Below are positions 8,868 to 16,586 of a stretch of 24,448 nt of DNA, one piece after another (position 1 is the stretch's first letter; each line of letters starts with the position of its first letter). The stretch comes from a virus, in the IMG/VR virus record IMGVR_UViG_3300008267_000358, positions 1-24,448 of that record. One strand, given 5' to 3'. The position numbers and the translations under genes were made by a program. The notes beneath the pieces were generated by a model that was given only the letters and a program-made list of their open reading frames with translations, was not told where the DNA came from and did not search any database.

Positions 8868-10715
8868 ATGGGTAATAGAATAGATACTAGAGTTGTTTTA
8901 GGGTCGTTAAGATATAAGACAGCATCAAATACTAATTTGATGTTTAATGTTCCTTTAGTTCAAACGAGTAAAGAAAATGTTGAGTTTGATAGGAATATTG
9001 ATATTTCTTTAGAACAAGTGTTTGATGATGAGAGACAAAAATCTAGTACATTCAGACCCTCTTGTAAATTTTATATTTTATTTAAAAATTCATACAGTGG
9101 ATTAACCAATTATGCTCCGTTAGAAAATAATTTGGTTTATGTGAATGAAAAACAAGCGTCAATAAATAGTTGTACTAATGACCCAAAAAATCCAACTAAT
9201 TTAAATATTCCGTGGTCAGGACTTCCCCAATATCACGAATTTGATTTTATTAGAAGTGATTATAATGTTAGTGGATATACTCAACCACCTAACAATCATT
9301 TAACTTTTATAAATAAAAGTGCGTCAACATATAATTGGAATTTTTTTGTTAGTTATCCATTTGAAAATGATTACACTAAACAACTTCAAGCTATTGAGAA
9401 TAAATCAAAACAACTTTTAAGTTGGTCGGCATCAACGGGTATTCCGTTTATAATTGAAAATACCACATATAATGGTTTAGATATAATTTCATTTAGGTGT
9501 CCGATTAAACATGGTTTGTCCGTTGGAGAATCGGTTAAGTTATCTTCAGAGTTCATTTATAATGGTGTTGACACATTTGAGGTTTATTCTTTAGGTGATA
9601 TGATTTATGGTAGTGATGAATATATTTTTAATTTATTTAATGTGGGGTTTACCGGTGATACTTTTAATGATGATAAAAAGGGGACATTTAGAAGAGTAAT
9701 AAATAGTTCTATACCTAACGAGACAATTTCAAAATATTATGTAAGAAAACATAAATTATTAACAAATCCTGATGATGCTGTCTTGGCGAATGCGGGGTTT
9801 GACCAAAATATTTTTGGTGTTAATAAAAAATTTGAAAGTAGTGGGTTTACACCGAATAGATTATCTAGAATCTCAATTAAAGAAGGTTCTCAATCGTATA
9901 GTTTATCGTTTAATACTGACATTGATATTAACCCAATTAGGGATAATCAAAAAAGACCAATAAGTGAATTGTTTTTCACAACAATTTGGAAAGGGTATTT
10001 TGGTTTAATGTTTGGTAGGTCTAAAGGGGTTGGACAAGGGGTTTTTGGTATGAAACAAGGTTATGGTTTTAACTTACCGTTAAACCCCACAACTAAATTA
10101 CCCACTGATTGGTGGAGAGATAATAATAAGTTATCCGATACTAATTTCCCAATGAGTACATATACTACACCTTTAGGGGTTCAACTTAATGGAAGTAAAA
10201 TAAATTTTTCATATGTAAATTCCTTAAAGAAGGGTGATGTGTTAGATGGTGATTTTTGTGAATGGAACGATTATGAACAGAAGGAACGTGTTATATCAAA
10301 TTTATATCATAAATTAACTTATAATCCTATGGTGTTTAATATTGGAAAACCTATAAGTTCAACAACACCTCCTAATGTGATGGAAACGCCAAATCCTTAT
10401 GGTTATTATTATCAACCCCACAATAGTATTACAATAAGTGAATATTCTGACTACATTGAGGAGGGTGATAAAATAAATGTTGCTGATATTCCATACTACT
10501 CTTATTACTCGGAAAGTAAGGGTAAATTTATATGGAGAGATAAATACACTTATGGTTATATTGACCCTAAAGGAAATGGTGTTGATTACCCTTTCTTAAA
10601 TGGGGTTCATTATCCATATAAAAATATTATTTTTAGAATAATACCAGAAGGAAGTAATTATAATTATAATGAACTAAACGTGATTGCTGAACCAAAAATA
10701 GATAATTGTGAGTAA
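8868..10715 (+). CDS. Unrecognised virion protein, 615 aa (baseplate/fibre block)
   Basis: I do not recognise a named family. The start chosen is the ATG at 8868, 1 nt after the TAA of the 1922-aa gene; an upstream in-frame ATG at 8820 lies within that gene and is less likely given the stop-start spacing used throughout this block. The protein opens MGNRIDTRVVLGSLRYKTAS and is rich in Asn, Tyr, Ser and Gly with few Cys, no signal peptide and no membrane segment, consistent with a soluble beta-rich structural protein. A glycine-rich stretch near residues 380-410 (FGLMFGRSKGVGQGVFGMKQ) and a Tyr-rich C-terminal part (PNPYGYYYQPHN, YYSYYSE) stand out. It overlaps the next gene by 8 nt, implying co-translation. 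Its place in the block suggests a partner of the 1922-aa protein. Confidence 0.75.
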   Translation: MGNRIDTRVVLGSLRYKTASNTNLMFNVPLVQTSKENVEFDRNIDISLEQVFDDERQKSSTFRPSCKFYILFKNSYSGLTNYAPLENNLVYVNEKQASINSCTNDPKNPTNLNIPWSGLPQYHEFDFIRSDYNVSGYTQPPNNHLTFINKSASTYNWNFFVSYPFENDYTKQLQAIENKSKQLLSWSASTGIPFIIENTTYNGLDIISFRCPIKHGLSVGESVKLSSEFIYNGVDTFEVYSLGDMIYGSDEYIFNLFNVGFTGDTFNDDKKGTFRRVINSSIPNETISKYYVRKHKLLTNPDDAVLANAGFDQNIFGVNKKFESSGFTPNRLSRISIKEGSQSYSLSFNTDIDINPIRDNQKRPISELFFTTIWKGYFGLMFGRSKGVGQGVFGMKQGYGFNLPLNPTTKLPTDWWRDNNKLSDTNFPMSTYTTPLGVQLNGSKINFSYVNSLKKGDVLDGDFCEWNDYEQKERVISNLYHKLTYNPMVFNIGKPISSTTPPNVMETPNPYGYYYQPHNSITISEYSDYIEEGDKINVADIPYYSYYSESKGKFIWRDKYTYGYIDPKGNGVDYPFLNGVHYPYKNIIFRIIPEGSNYNYNELNVIAEPKIDNCE

Positions 10716-11538
10716 TAAATTTAAATTTGTTTTACCGGCAACCGAAAAATATATTGATTTACCGATAGAGTTAAAATGGGACTTTTATGGTAGAGACGAT
10801 AGTATTGAGATATATGAACATGAGGTTATTGAGGAAATTATTGGAACCGCTTACGATTTTGAGGTGTTTAGGTTTAGTCACGAACCATATCTTGATGATA
10901 CTAAAACAGAAATTAAATACGATTTTCATTTTTTTAGTGTTGACGGAGGTGTTCCAACTAGTGCTTCTACCGAAGTAACTGCCTCAACAACTAATGATTG
11001 GGTGGTTAGTTATATACCCGAAGGATTTACAAAATCAGAAGTGTATTATTATGAAAAACCATTTACCAAATCATTTTTTAAATTGGATTTTTATGATACA
11101 ACCGAAGGTAAATCCCAAACAAATTATTTTACAATAATTATTCCGGTTCAACAGGGGTTAACCGAATCAGTTAGTATTTCAGAATATATTCCAAATGTTA
11201 ATATAAAAATACCATCATATAAGTTAGATTTTGTGGGTGATAAAGAAGGGTTTTTTATATATTGGTTAAGGAAAAAAGATTTTATAGATATAAACACTTT
11301 TTATATGAGTGCAAAATTCTTTGATGCTAGATTAGGTGTTTATGTTAAAATGAGTAAAACACCTCAAATATTGTTAAAACCTACATTATTCCAATTTAGT
11401 GATTCAAATTTTTATTATAAAGTAATGTTAGATTTAGATAAAAAAACATACCAAGTTTTTGATAAAGACATTAATGATAATGATATTAGAGTGGGGACGA
11501 CTAGTTCCATAAAATGGTATGAATATGTTAATCCTTAA
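10708..11538 (+). CDS. Unrecognised virion protein, 276 aa, GTG start
   Basis: No family recognised. It begins with GTG at 10708, inside the last codons of the preceding gene (8-nt overlap). The first in-frame ATG is only at about residue 200, so the GTG start is well supported. The protein (MSNKFKFVLPATEKYIDLPI at its N-terminus) is rich in aromatic and acidic residues, alternates short hydrophobic strands with charged turns, and has no signal, membrane segment or Cys. The central stretch FTIIIPVQQGLTESVSISEY and the end SSIKWYEYVNP look like beta-sandwich strands. The tight coupling to both neighbours suggests a stoichiometric partner in the same baseplate or fibre assembly. Function unknown. 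Confidence 0.75.
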   Translation: MSNKFKFVLPATEKYIDLPIELKWDFYGRDDSIEIYEHEVIEEIIGTAYDFEVFRFSHEPYLDDTKTEIKYDFHFFSVDGGVPTSASTEVTASTTNDWVVSYIPEGFTKSEVYYYEKPFTKSFFKLDFYDTTEGKSQTNYFTIIIPVQQGLTESVSISEYIPNVNIKIPSYKLDFVGDKEGFFIYWLRKKDFIDINTFYMSAKFFDARLGVYVKMSKTPQILLKPTLFQFSDSNFYYKVMLDLDKKTYQVFDKDINDNDIRVGTTSSIKWYEYVNP

Positions 11539-11540
11539 TT

Positions 11541-12659
11541 ATGGAAGATAGAAATCGTTATATTAAAATTTCTCCGGAAGTTATTAAGGGTGATATTTTT
11601 AAAGTTAAATATAAAAACACTGATGTTTATGTGTATTCATCTATGACACAGATTTTATCTGGTGGTACATATAATTCGCAGACAAATCAATATGATTCCT
11701 TATTAACAGGATTAACAATTCCTATTTTATTTACGGAAAATACTGTGGATGTAGGGTATTATTCAGTATTTGATGGTATGGTTTTACAAAAAGAAACTAT
11801 GACCAATTTTTTATTTTCAGCAACTACATCATCACCAAATATTTACAATTTTTACAATACTTCAGATACTGAATTTAAAAAATATTTAGAATTTTCTAAC
11901 TATAAGATAGATTGGGGGGATAATACGCCACCACAAACTATTACACAAAATTCACCCAATTTTTATTCCCATCCTTATGCGGGTAATGGTGAATATACAA
12001 TAACTATGTCAGGGATGAGTCCTTGGGGTTCTAATGTTGTGGTTAAAACCGTAACGGTACCTTTTACTAATAGTGTAATTACAAACCCAAAAGGAACGGC
12101 TCATTTTATTCCTGCTGGTGGTAATTGGTCCGGAACACCTTTAATGTATGATTATATTTTTGATGGTGATGAAACTTGTGATGTTTATTCGGGTGAAATA
12201 GACCCCTTTTCATCATCTCCATTAATTATTAGTGGATATACTAAATCATCGGTTAAAGATTTACAAGTTTATGGTAAAAAATCGGATTTAACGGATGGTG
12301 GTTATAAACAAGGTATCCAAGTTACTGGTACATCAGGTGTTGTTGGTATATATTCGGGTAAATCAGAAGATGGGTTATATGTTGGTTATAGTATTAATAA
12401 TATAGATTATTACGACTATGAAGATAGTACGACAATATTTGTGGTTAGTAATGTTGCACCAATTGAGACGGATTGCTCAATAATTACAAAAAATGAGGTA
12501 TTATTAAATGTAATTGATGAAGCAGAAGTGCAATCTAATGTATTTATTGATAGAGGGAAACAATCAGGATTAGAAAGAATGGAAAGAATGGGTGAAATAG
12601 ATAATATAGGTGACCTTGAAAAATATGGTTACGGATTTTTTAATATAATAACAACATAA
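11541..12659 (+). CDS. Virion protein with a PKD-like domain, 372 aa
   Basis: Residues about 115-172 form a PKD-type immunoglobulin-like domain: YKIDWGDNTPPQT is the family's W-G-D-G/N motif, followed after about 20 residues by YSHPYAGNGEYTITMSG, the usual H-x-Y-x-x-x-G-x-Y-x-V strand pair. PKD domains mediate protein or carbohydrate contacts at cell surfaces and occur in phage tail proteins. The rest is not recognised: an N-terminal beta-rich part (DRNRYIKISPEVIKGDIFKV region) and a C-terminal part ending with a short helix rich in Arg, Glu and Met (GLERMERMGEIDNIGDLEKY), which could be a docking segment. It starts 2 nt after the previous stop and ends 1 nt before the next ATG, so it is part of the same transcription unit. 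Role as a surface or baseplate decoration is inferred. Confidence 0.75.
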   Translation: MEDRNRYIKISPEVIKGDIFKVKYKNTDVYVYSSMTQILSGGTYNSQTNQYDSLLTGLTIPILFTENTVDVGYYSVFDGMVLQKETMTNFLFSATTSSPNIYNFYNTSDTEFKKYLEFSNYKIDWGDNTPPQTITQNSPNFYSHPYAGNGEYTITMSGMSPWGSNVVVKTVTVPFTNSVITNPKGTAHFIPAGGNWSGTPLMYDYIFDGDETCDVYSGEIDPFSSSPLIISGYTKSSVKDLQVYGKKSDLTDGGYKQGIQVTGTSGVVGIYSGKSEDGLYVGYSINNIDYYDYEDSTTIFVVSNVAPIETDCSIITKNEVLLNVIDEAEVQSNVFIDRGKQSGLERMERMGEIDNIGDLEKYGYGFFNIITT

Positions 12660-12660
12660 T

Positions 12661-13569
12661 ATGGCAACAGGAACATACGGAACGATAAGACCAGCGGATG
12701 TGTCTCCCGAGGATGTGGAGATAATCTTAAATTACACACCATCAAGAGATGAAACAGATAACTTTGTTTTAACAAAATTAGACGCTAAATCAATTTTGAG
12801 ACCCTATTTTAACTCTCAAACCACAGGTGGGGCTGCTGATGTTGAAATATTGGGAGGATTATACAATTTAAAACTCCCTGCTGAACAATTTAATAAAATA
12901 GGTATCTATACCTTATTTATTAGACCGGCTCAAATAAGAACCACTATATTGGATTGTGGGGTGTTGTCGGCATTACCTAATGTTAAAGGTATTATAATTG
13001 ATTTGAATAGCGTCCCATCCGAATTTAAAAACAAATTCGTTAATCAGGGGTTGGTGGGTTTTAGAGTTGAGTATTTAAATTCTGATAACACTAAAATACC
13101 TAATTTTTTTAGATTAATCACATCTTCTTTCTTTTGTGAACCGGTTGTTCAAAACTTGGTTAACACATCTCAGAAAGCGATAAGATATAGATATACGGAT
13201 AATAGTACTAATTTAATATTTTGTACTATGTCTCCATCATCAGCACCGACTAATAAACCAAATGCAACACCATATATTGGACAGCCAAATCAAAATATTA
13301 TTATTAGTAATACTTTCTTTAATCCTATAACATTAGATGTTGAGATTGCGGAACACGATTTCTCAACTCTTGCAATTGCGTTGTTTGGTAATCAAACTAA
13401 ATCAATGGATGATGGAATCTACACTCTATATGACACATCTAACAACATATACAGACAATACAACTTATACGAAATTAGAGACCAATTTAATAACTTATTA
13501 TATGAAGTTAGACAAGATAGGGGTAACAATATTGATTATAGTAAAAACTTTACAAATATAACTGAATAA
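12661..13569 (+). CDS. Unrecognised virion protein, 302 aa
   Basis: No named family recognised. The protein opens MATGTYGTIRPADVSPEDVE and continues with a segment ending LRPYFNSQ. It has no signal peptide or membrane helix and contains only a few scattered Cys. It ends DYSKNFTNITE. The composition and block position fit a baseplate or tail-terminal structural protein. The stop TAA at 13567-13569 shares its last base with the next ATG (TAATG), which ties its translation to the 1005-aa protein downstream and suggests the two act together. Confidence 0.72.
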   Translation: MATGTYGTIRPADVSPEDVEIILNYTPSRDETDNFVLTKLDAKSILRPYFNSQTTGGAADVEILGGLYNLKLPAEQFNKIGIYTLFIRPAQIRTTILDCGVLSALPNVKGIIIDLNSVPSEFKNKFVNQGLVGFRVEYLNSDNTKIPNFFRLITSSFFCEPVVQNLVNTSQKAIRYRYTDNSTNLIFCTMSPSSAPTNKPNATPYIGQPNQNIIISNTFFNPITLDVEIAEHDFSTLAIALFGNQTKSMDDGIYTLYDTSNNIYRQYNLYEIRDQFNNLLYEVRQDRGNNIDYSKNFTNITE

Positions 13570-16500
13570 TGGCGTTAATAAAATATACTTGTCCCCCGCA
13601 ATCGGCAACAGGTGCCGGTACATTTTCCGATGATTTAGTTGGTTTCCAATTAGTCCAAGGAGGAGGTTTAACGCAAGGGAATTTTGAATTTACAACATCA
13701 ATTACTGAAAAGAACAATAGGTCTTTTAATACTGGTAATTTTTCCGAACCAATTAATTTGGATGGTTTGGGGGTTATTAGTGTTGCCCAATCTAAAGCGA
13801 TATTTGAGAATAATTTTAAAGTATATCCAAATTTTGACCTTACCCAAGTAACTAATTTTACACAATATGGGTCAATGGTTAAGAGAATTTCAACATCTGT
13901 TGAAACTATCATTAGTAAATACCCTGCGGCGTTAGAGGTGACTTTAATGGATGAAAATTATGTAACTGGTGAAACAGCGTCAAATATTGTGTATATTGGT
14001 TCTGATGATGAAACTAGTTTTGAATTAAATGTTTCTAGAATTAGAAATCCTTTTGATGTTGATTTTACGGTTAATTCCACAAGAAATTTACAATTAAGGG
14101 AAGTTCAAGTGTCTGTGTTGAGAGATATGACAATGCAATATGCGAAGTATTCATTATACTATAAGAATAATGGGTTTGATGTGGTTGCAATAGTCCCAAC
14201 AACATCAATATCTTCGGGGATATTAAAAATATATGTAAAAGGTAATCCATTTTCAGGACAATCTAGTACTTATGATGATTTAGTGATTAGACCTAATGAC
14301 TTAGAGGTTAATAGAGTGTTTAATGAAAATTTGGACGAGGTTCAAAGATTTTTATTAAATAGGGATGTAGTACCAAAGTATACAGCAACATTTCAGGTAC
14401 CGGCAGATGCTGATGATGGGACTTATTATGTTTTAAATCAAAATGTTACTTGGCCTTTATATGGTAATTGGAATCTTGATATTATAACACCAGCATTTAC
14501 TAACTATTTAACGACATTAAATGGTTTGAGTGAATCATTTGATTTGTATAAAACAAATTTAATTTCAAGATTTTTAACAACGGGGGCCTTTAAAGACTTT
14601 GATACTATTGGTCAAAAGATGGAATCCGTTTTACAAATATATGGTAGAAGTTTTGATGAAACAAAAAAATTCATAGACGCTTTAGCTTATATGAATTCTG
14701 TTAATTATAATGTGGGTAACGATATTCCATCTCAATTATTAAAAAATTTAGCACAAACTTTAGGGTGGAATACTAATATATCTCCAATTACAAATGATGA
14801 ATTTTTAACATCAGTTTTTGGTGATAAAAACAAAAATGTACCACAATTTGAAGGAACTAGTTACCAACAAACACCTGATGAATTAAATTACCAATATTAT
14901 AGAAATTTAATTCTTAATTCCGCTTATCTGTTTAAATCAAAAGGAACTAGAAAATCTGTTGAGATATTATTAAGATTAATCGGTGCTCCTGACGCATTGG
15001 TAGATTTTAATGAGTATGTATATTTGGCTGACCAACGAATTAATATGGATGATTTTAATTCTAGTTACGCTGCGATATCAGGGGGAACATATGTTAAAAA
15101 TGTTCCAACAATAGAGGCTGGTAATACATATAGATTTCAGGGTGTGGAATACACAGGATTTACATCTACCTCAATATTAAAAGATGTTAATATTTCATTG
15201 AGTGAATATCCTATAGATAGTGAAGGTTATCCGTCAACACCACCAAATACAGAAGAATATTATTATGAAAAAGGTAGTGGTTGGTTTGAATCAACACCTC
15301 AACATAGAGCACCGGAACAAGTTAATTTGACAAATAGTGTTTTCACTGGTTCAAATCCTGATTATCAAACAACATTAAGTCCATATACCTATGGTCAAGA
15401 ATATTTGGATAGATATGTTAAATTTCCGTTTATGCCGTTAGGGTTTAACATTAAACAAACTATTGATAATAATAAAAGTTGGGTTGATAATGAAATTGGT
15501 TTACGACAAAATTTAGATGGTAATTATAATGCTAAATATTATACGGAAAGCGACAAATTAGTTTTAAACGCTAAAAACACCGATTTATTTTTAAATCCCG
15601 GACAAGGATTATCGTATGATGTTTGGGCTATGTCAAGACAATATAATTTCCCTATACCAAACGAGGGGTTAAATTATGTTGCTCCAACTTATTGTAATCC
15701 AAATCCTGTCTCTAATTATCCGTATAGAGGTGGTGTTGATAATACGATTATTAATCCACAACCAAAGACTAAAACCTTTTTTGAGTTTGCTCAAACTTTT
15801 TGGTTAAACACAATTAATGTTAGAAACAGACAATATGTTAGTGACGGTAAGACAATGGGTTACCCAACACTAGAATCTATTTATTGGAAATATTTAGAAT
15901 CTGAAAAACTTGCGGGATTAACTAACGATAATTTTAATTATCAAACAATGATTCAATATGTTACCGGTCTTGGTGATTATTGGGTTAGATTAGTTGAGCA
16001 GATGATACCGGCAACCACAATATGGAATACTGGTGTTAGATACGAAAATTCAATTTTCCATAGACAAAAGTTTGTATGGAGAAGACAAGAAGGATGTAAA
16101 TTTGTTCCTGTTCTTTGTAGACCTTGTTCTCTAACATCAAATCTTTTTACATACGATTGTCCAATTCAGTCAGTCTCTTGTGGTAGATATCCTTGGGTTG
16201 AAAACCCGATAGTTTCATCATTCAATGATGTTTTGGGTAGTGTGTTAAACACTTATTTAACTGAAATGGGGTATGAATTAAATAATTGTTTGTATAATAA
16301 TTTAAAAAGTAATTGGTATGTTGAGATGAAACTTAATGGTGAAGATATTGTAAAATATCCGTTTTTTGAGGGGACAGGTTATACAACAAGTGTAAGTGCC
16401 CCTAATCAATCACAATGGGATGTTGCTTTACAAATTAGTTTAAATGGTTTAATAAATTATGGTTACGACTATTATTTATCAGACGATGGGAATGTAGTGG

Positions 16501-16586
16501 TTTACAATTCAATATGTTCCGAGAACTCAACCGACATTAATTTTGAATTAAATGTTGGAATAAATTTTGAAATTTTATGTAATTAA
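13569..16586 (+). CDS. Large baseplate/tail protein, 1005 aa, with P2 gpI-like patch and C-terminal Cys cluster
   Basis: Residues 443-476 read YYRNLILNSAYLFKSKGTRK followed by SVEILLRLIGAP. The L-x-K-x-K-G-T-R-K-S-x-E-x-L-L-R pattern is what I know from P2 gpI-type baseplate proteins of contractile tails, where the protein joins wedge to fibre. This is a motif-level match, not a full-length one. The N-terminal 300 residues are beta-rich; residues about 300-440 are helical (SFDLYKTNLISRFLTTGAFK, KKFIDALAYMN). Near the C-terminus a Cys-rich segment, residues about 842-878, holds GCKFVPVLCRPC, then YDCPIQSVSCGRYPW, with at least five Cys in 33 residues, suggestive of a metal site or disulfides. 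The ATG overlaps the previous stop by 1 nt and its own stop overlaps the next ATG by 1 nt. A wedge or fibre-connector role is likely, not proven. Confidence 0.72.
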   Translation: MALIKYTCPPQSATGAGTFSDDLVGFQLVQGGGLTQGNFEFTTSITEKNNRSFNTGNFSEPINLDGLGVISVAQSKAIFENNFKVYPNFDLTQVTNFTQYGSMVKRISTSVETIISKYPAALEVTLMDENYVTGETASNIVYIGSDDETSFELNVSRIRNPFDVDFTVNSTRNLQLREVQVSVLRDMTMQYAKYSLYYKNNGFDVVAIVPTTSISSGILKIYVKGNPFSGQSSTYDDLVIRPNDLEVNRVFNENLDEVQRFLLNRDVVPKYTATFQVPADADDGTYYVLNQNVTWPLYGNWNLDIITPAFTNYLTTLNGLSESFDLYKTNLISRFLTTGAFKDFDTIGQKMESVLQIYGRSFDETKKFIDALAYMNSVNYNVGNDIPSQLLKNLAQTLGWNTNISPITNDEFLTSVFGDKNKNVPQFEGTSYQQTPDELNYQYYRNLILNSAYLFKSKGTRKSVEILLRLIGAPDALVDFNEYVYLADQRINMDDFNSSYAAISGGTYVKNVPTIEAGNTYRFQGVEYTGFTSTSILKDVNISLSEYPIDSEGYPSTPPNTEEYYYEKGSGWFESTPQHRAPEQVNLTNSVFTGSNPDYQTTLSPYTYGQEYLDRYVKFPFMPLGFNIKQTIDNNKSWVDNEIGLRQNLDGNYNAKYYTESDKLVLNAKNTDLFLNPGQGLSYDVWAMSRQYNFPIPNEGLNYVAPTYCNPNPVSNYPYRGGVDNTIINPQPKTKTFFEFAQTFWLNTINVRNRQYVSDGKTMGYPTLESIYWKYLESEKLAGLTNDNFNYQTMIQYVTGLGDYWVRLVEQMIPATTIWNTGVRYENSIFHRQKFVWRRQEGCKFVPVLCRPCSLTSNLFTYDCPIQSVSCGRYPWVENPIVSSFNDVLGSVLNTYLTEMGYELNNCLYNNLKSNWYVEMKLNGEDIVKYPFFEGTGYTTSVSAPNQSQWDVALQISLNGLINYGYDYYLSDDGNVVVYNSICSENSTDINFELNVGINFEILCN

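Noticed and set aside
13550-13912. 120-codon minus-strand ORF
   Set aside because: Fully antisense to the start of the 1005-aa gene, whose frame is open for 1005 codons and coupled to its neighbours.
723-16586. Bacterial contractile injection system or tailocin instead of a phage
   Set aside because: The block is flanked by ribonucleotide reductase, primase and a RuvC-like nuclease, and the gene set is T4-like; these are replication genes expected in a phage genome, and no AAA ATPase or toxin cargo is seen.
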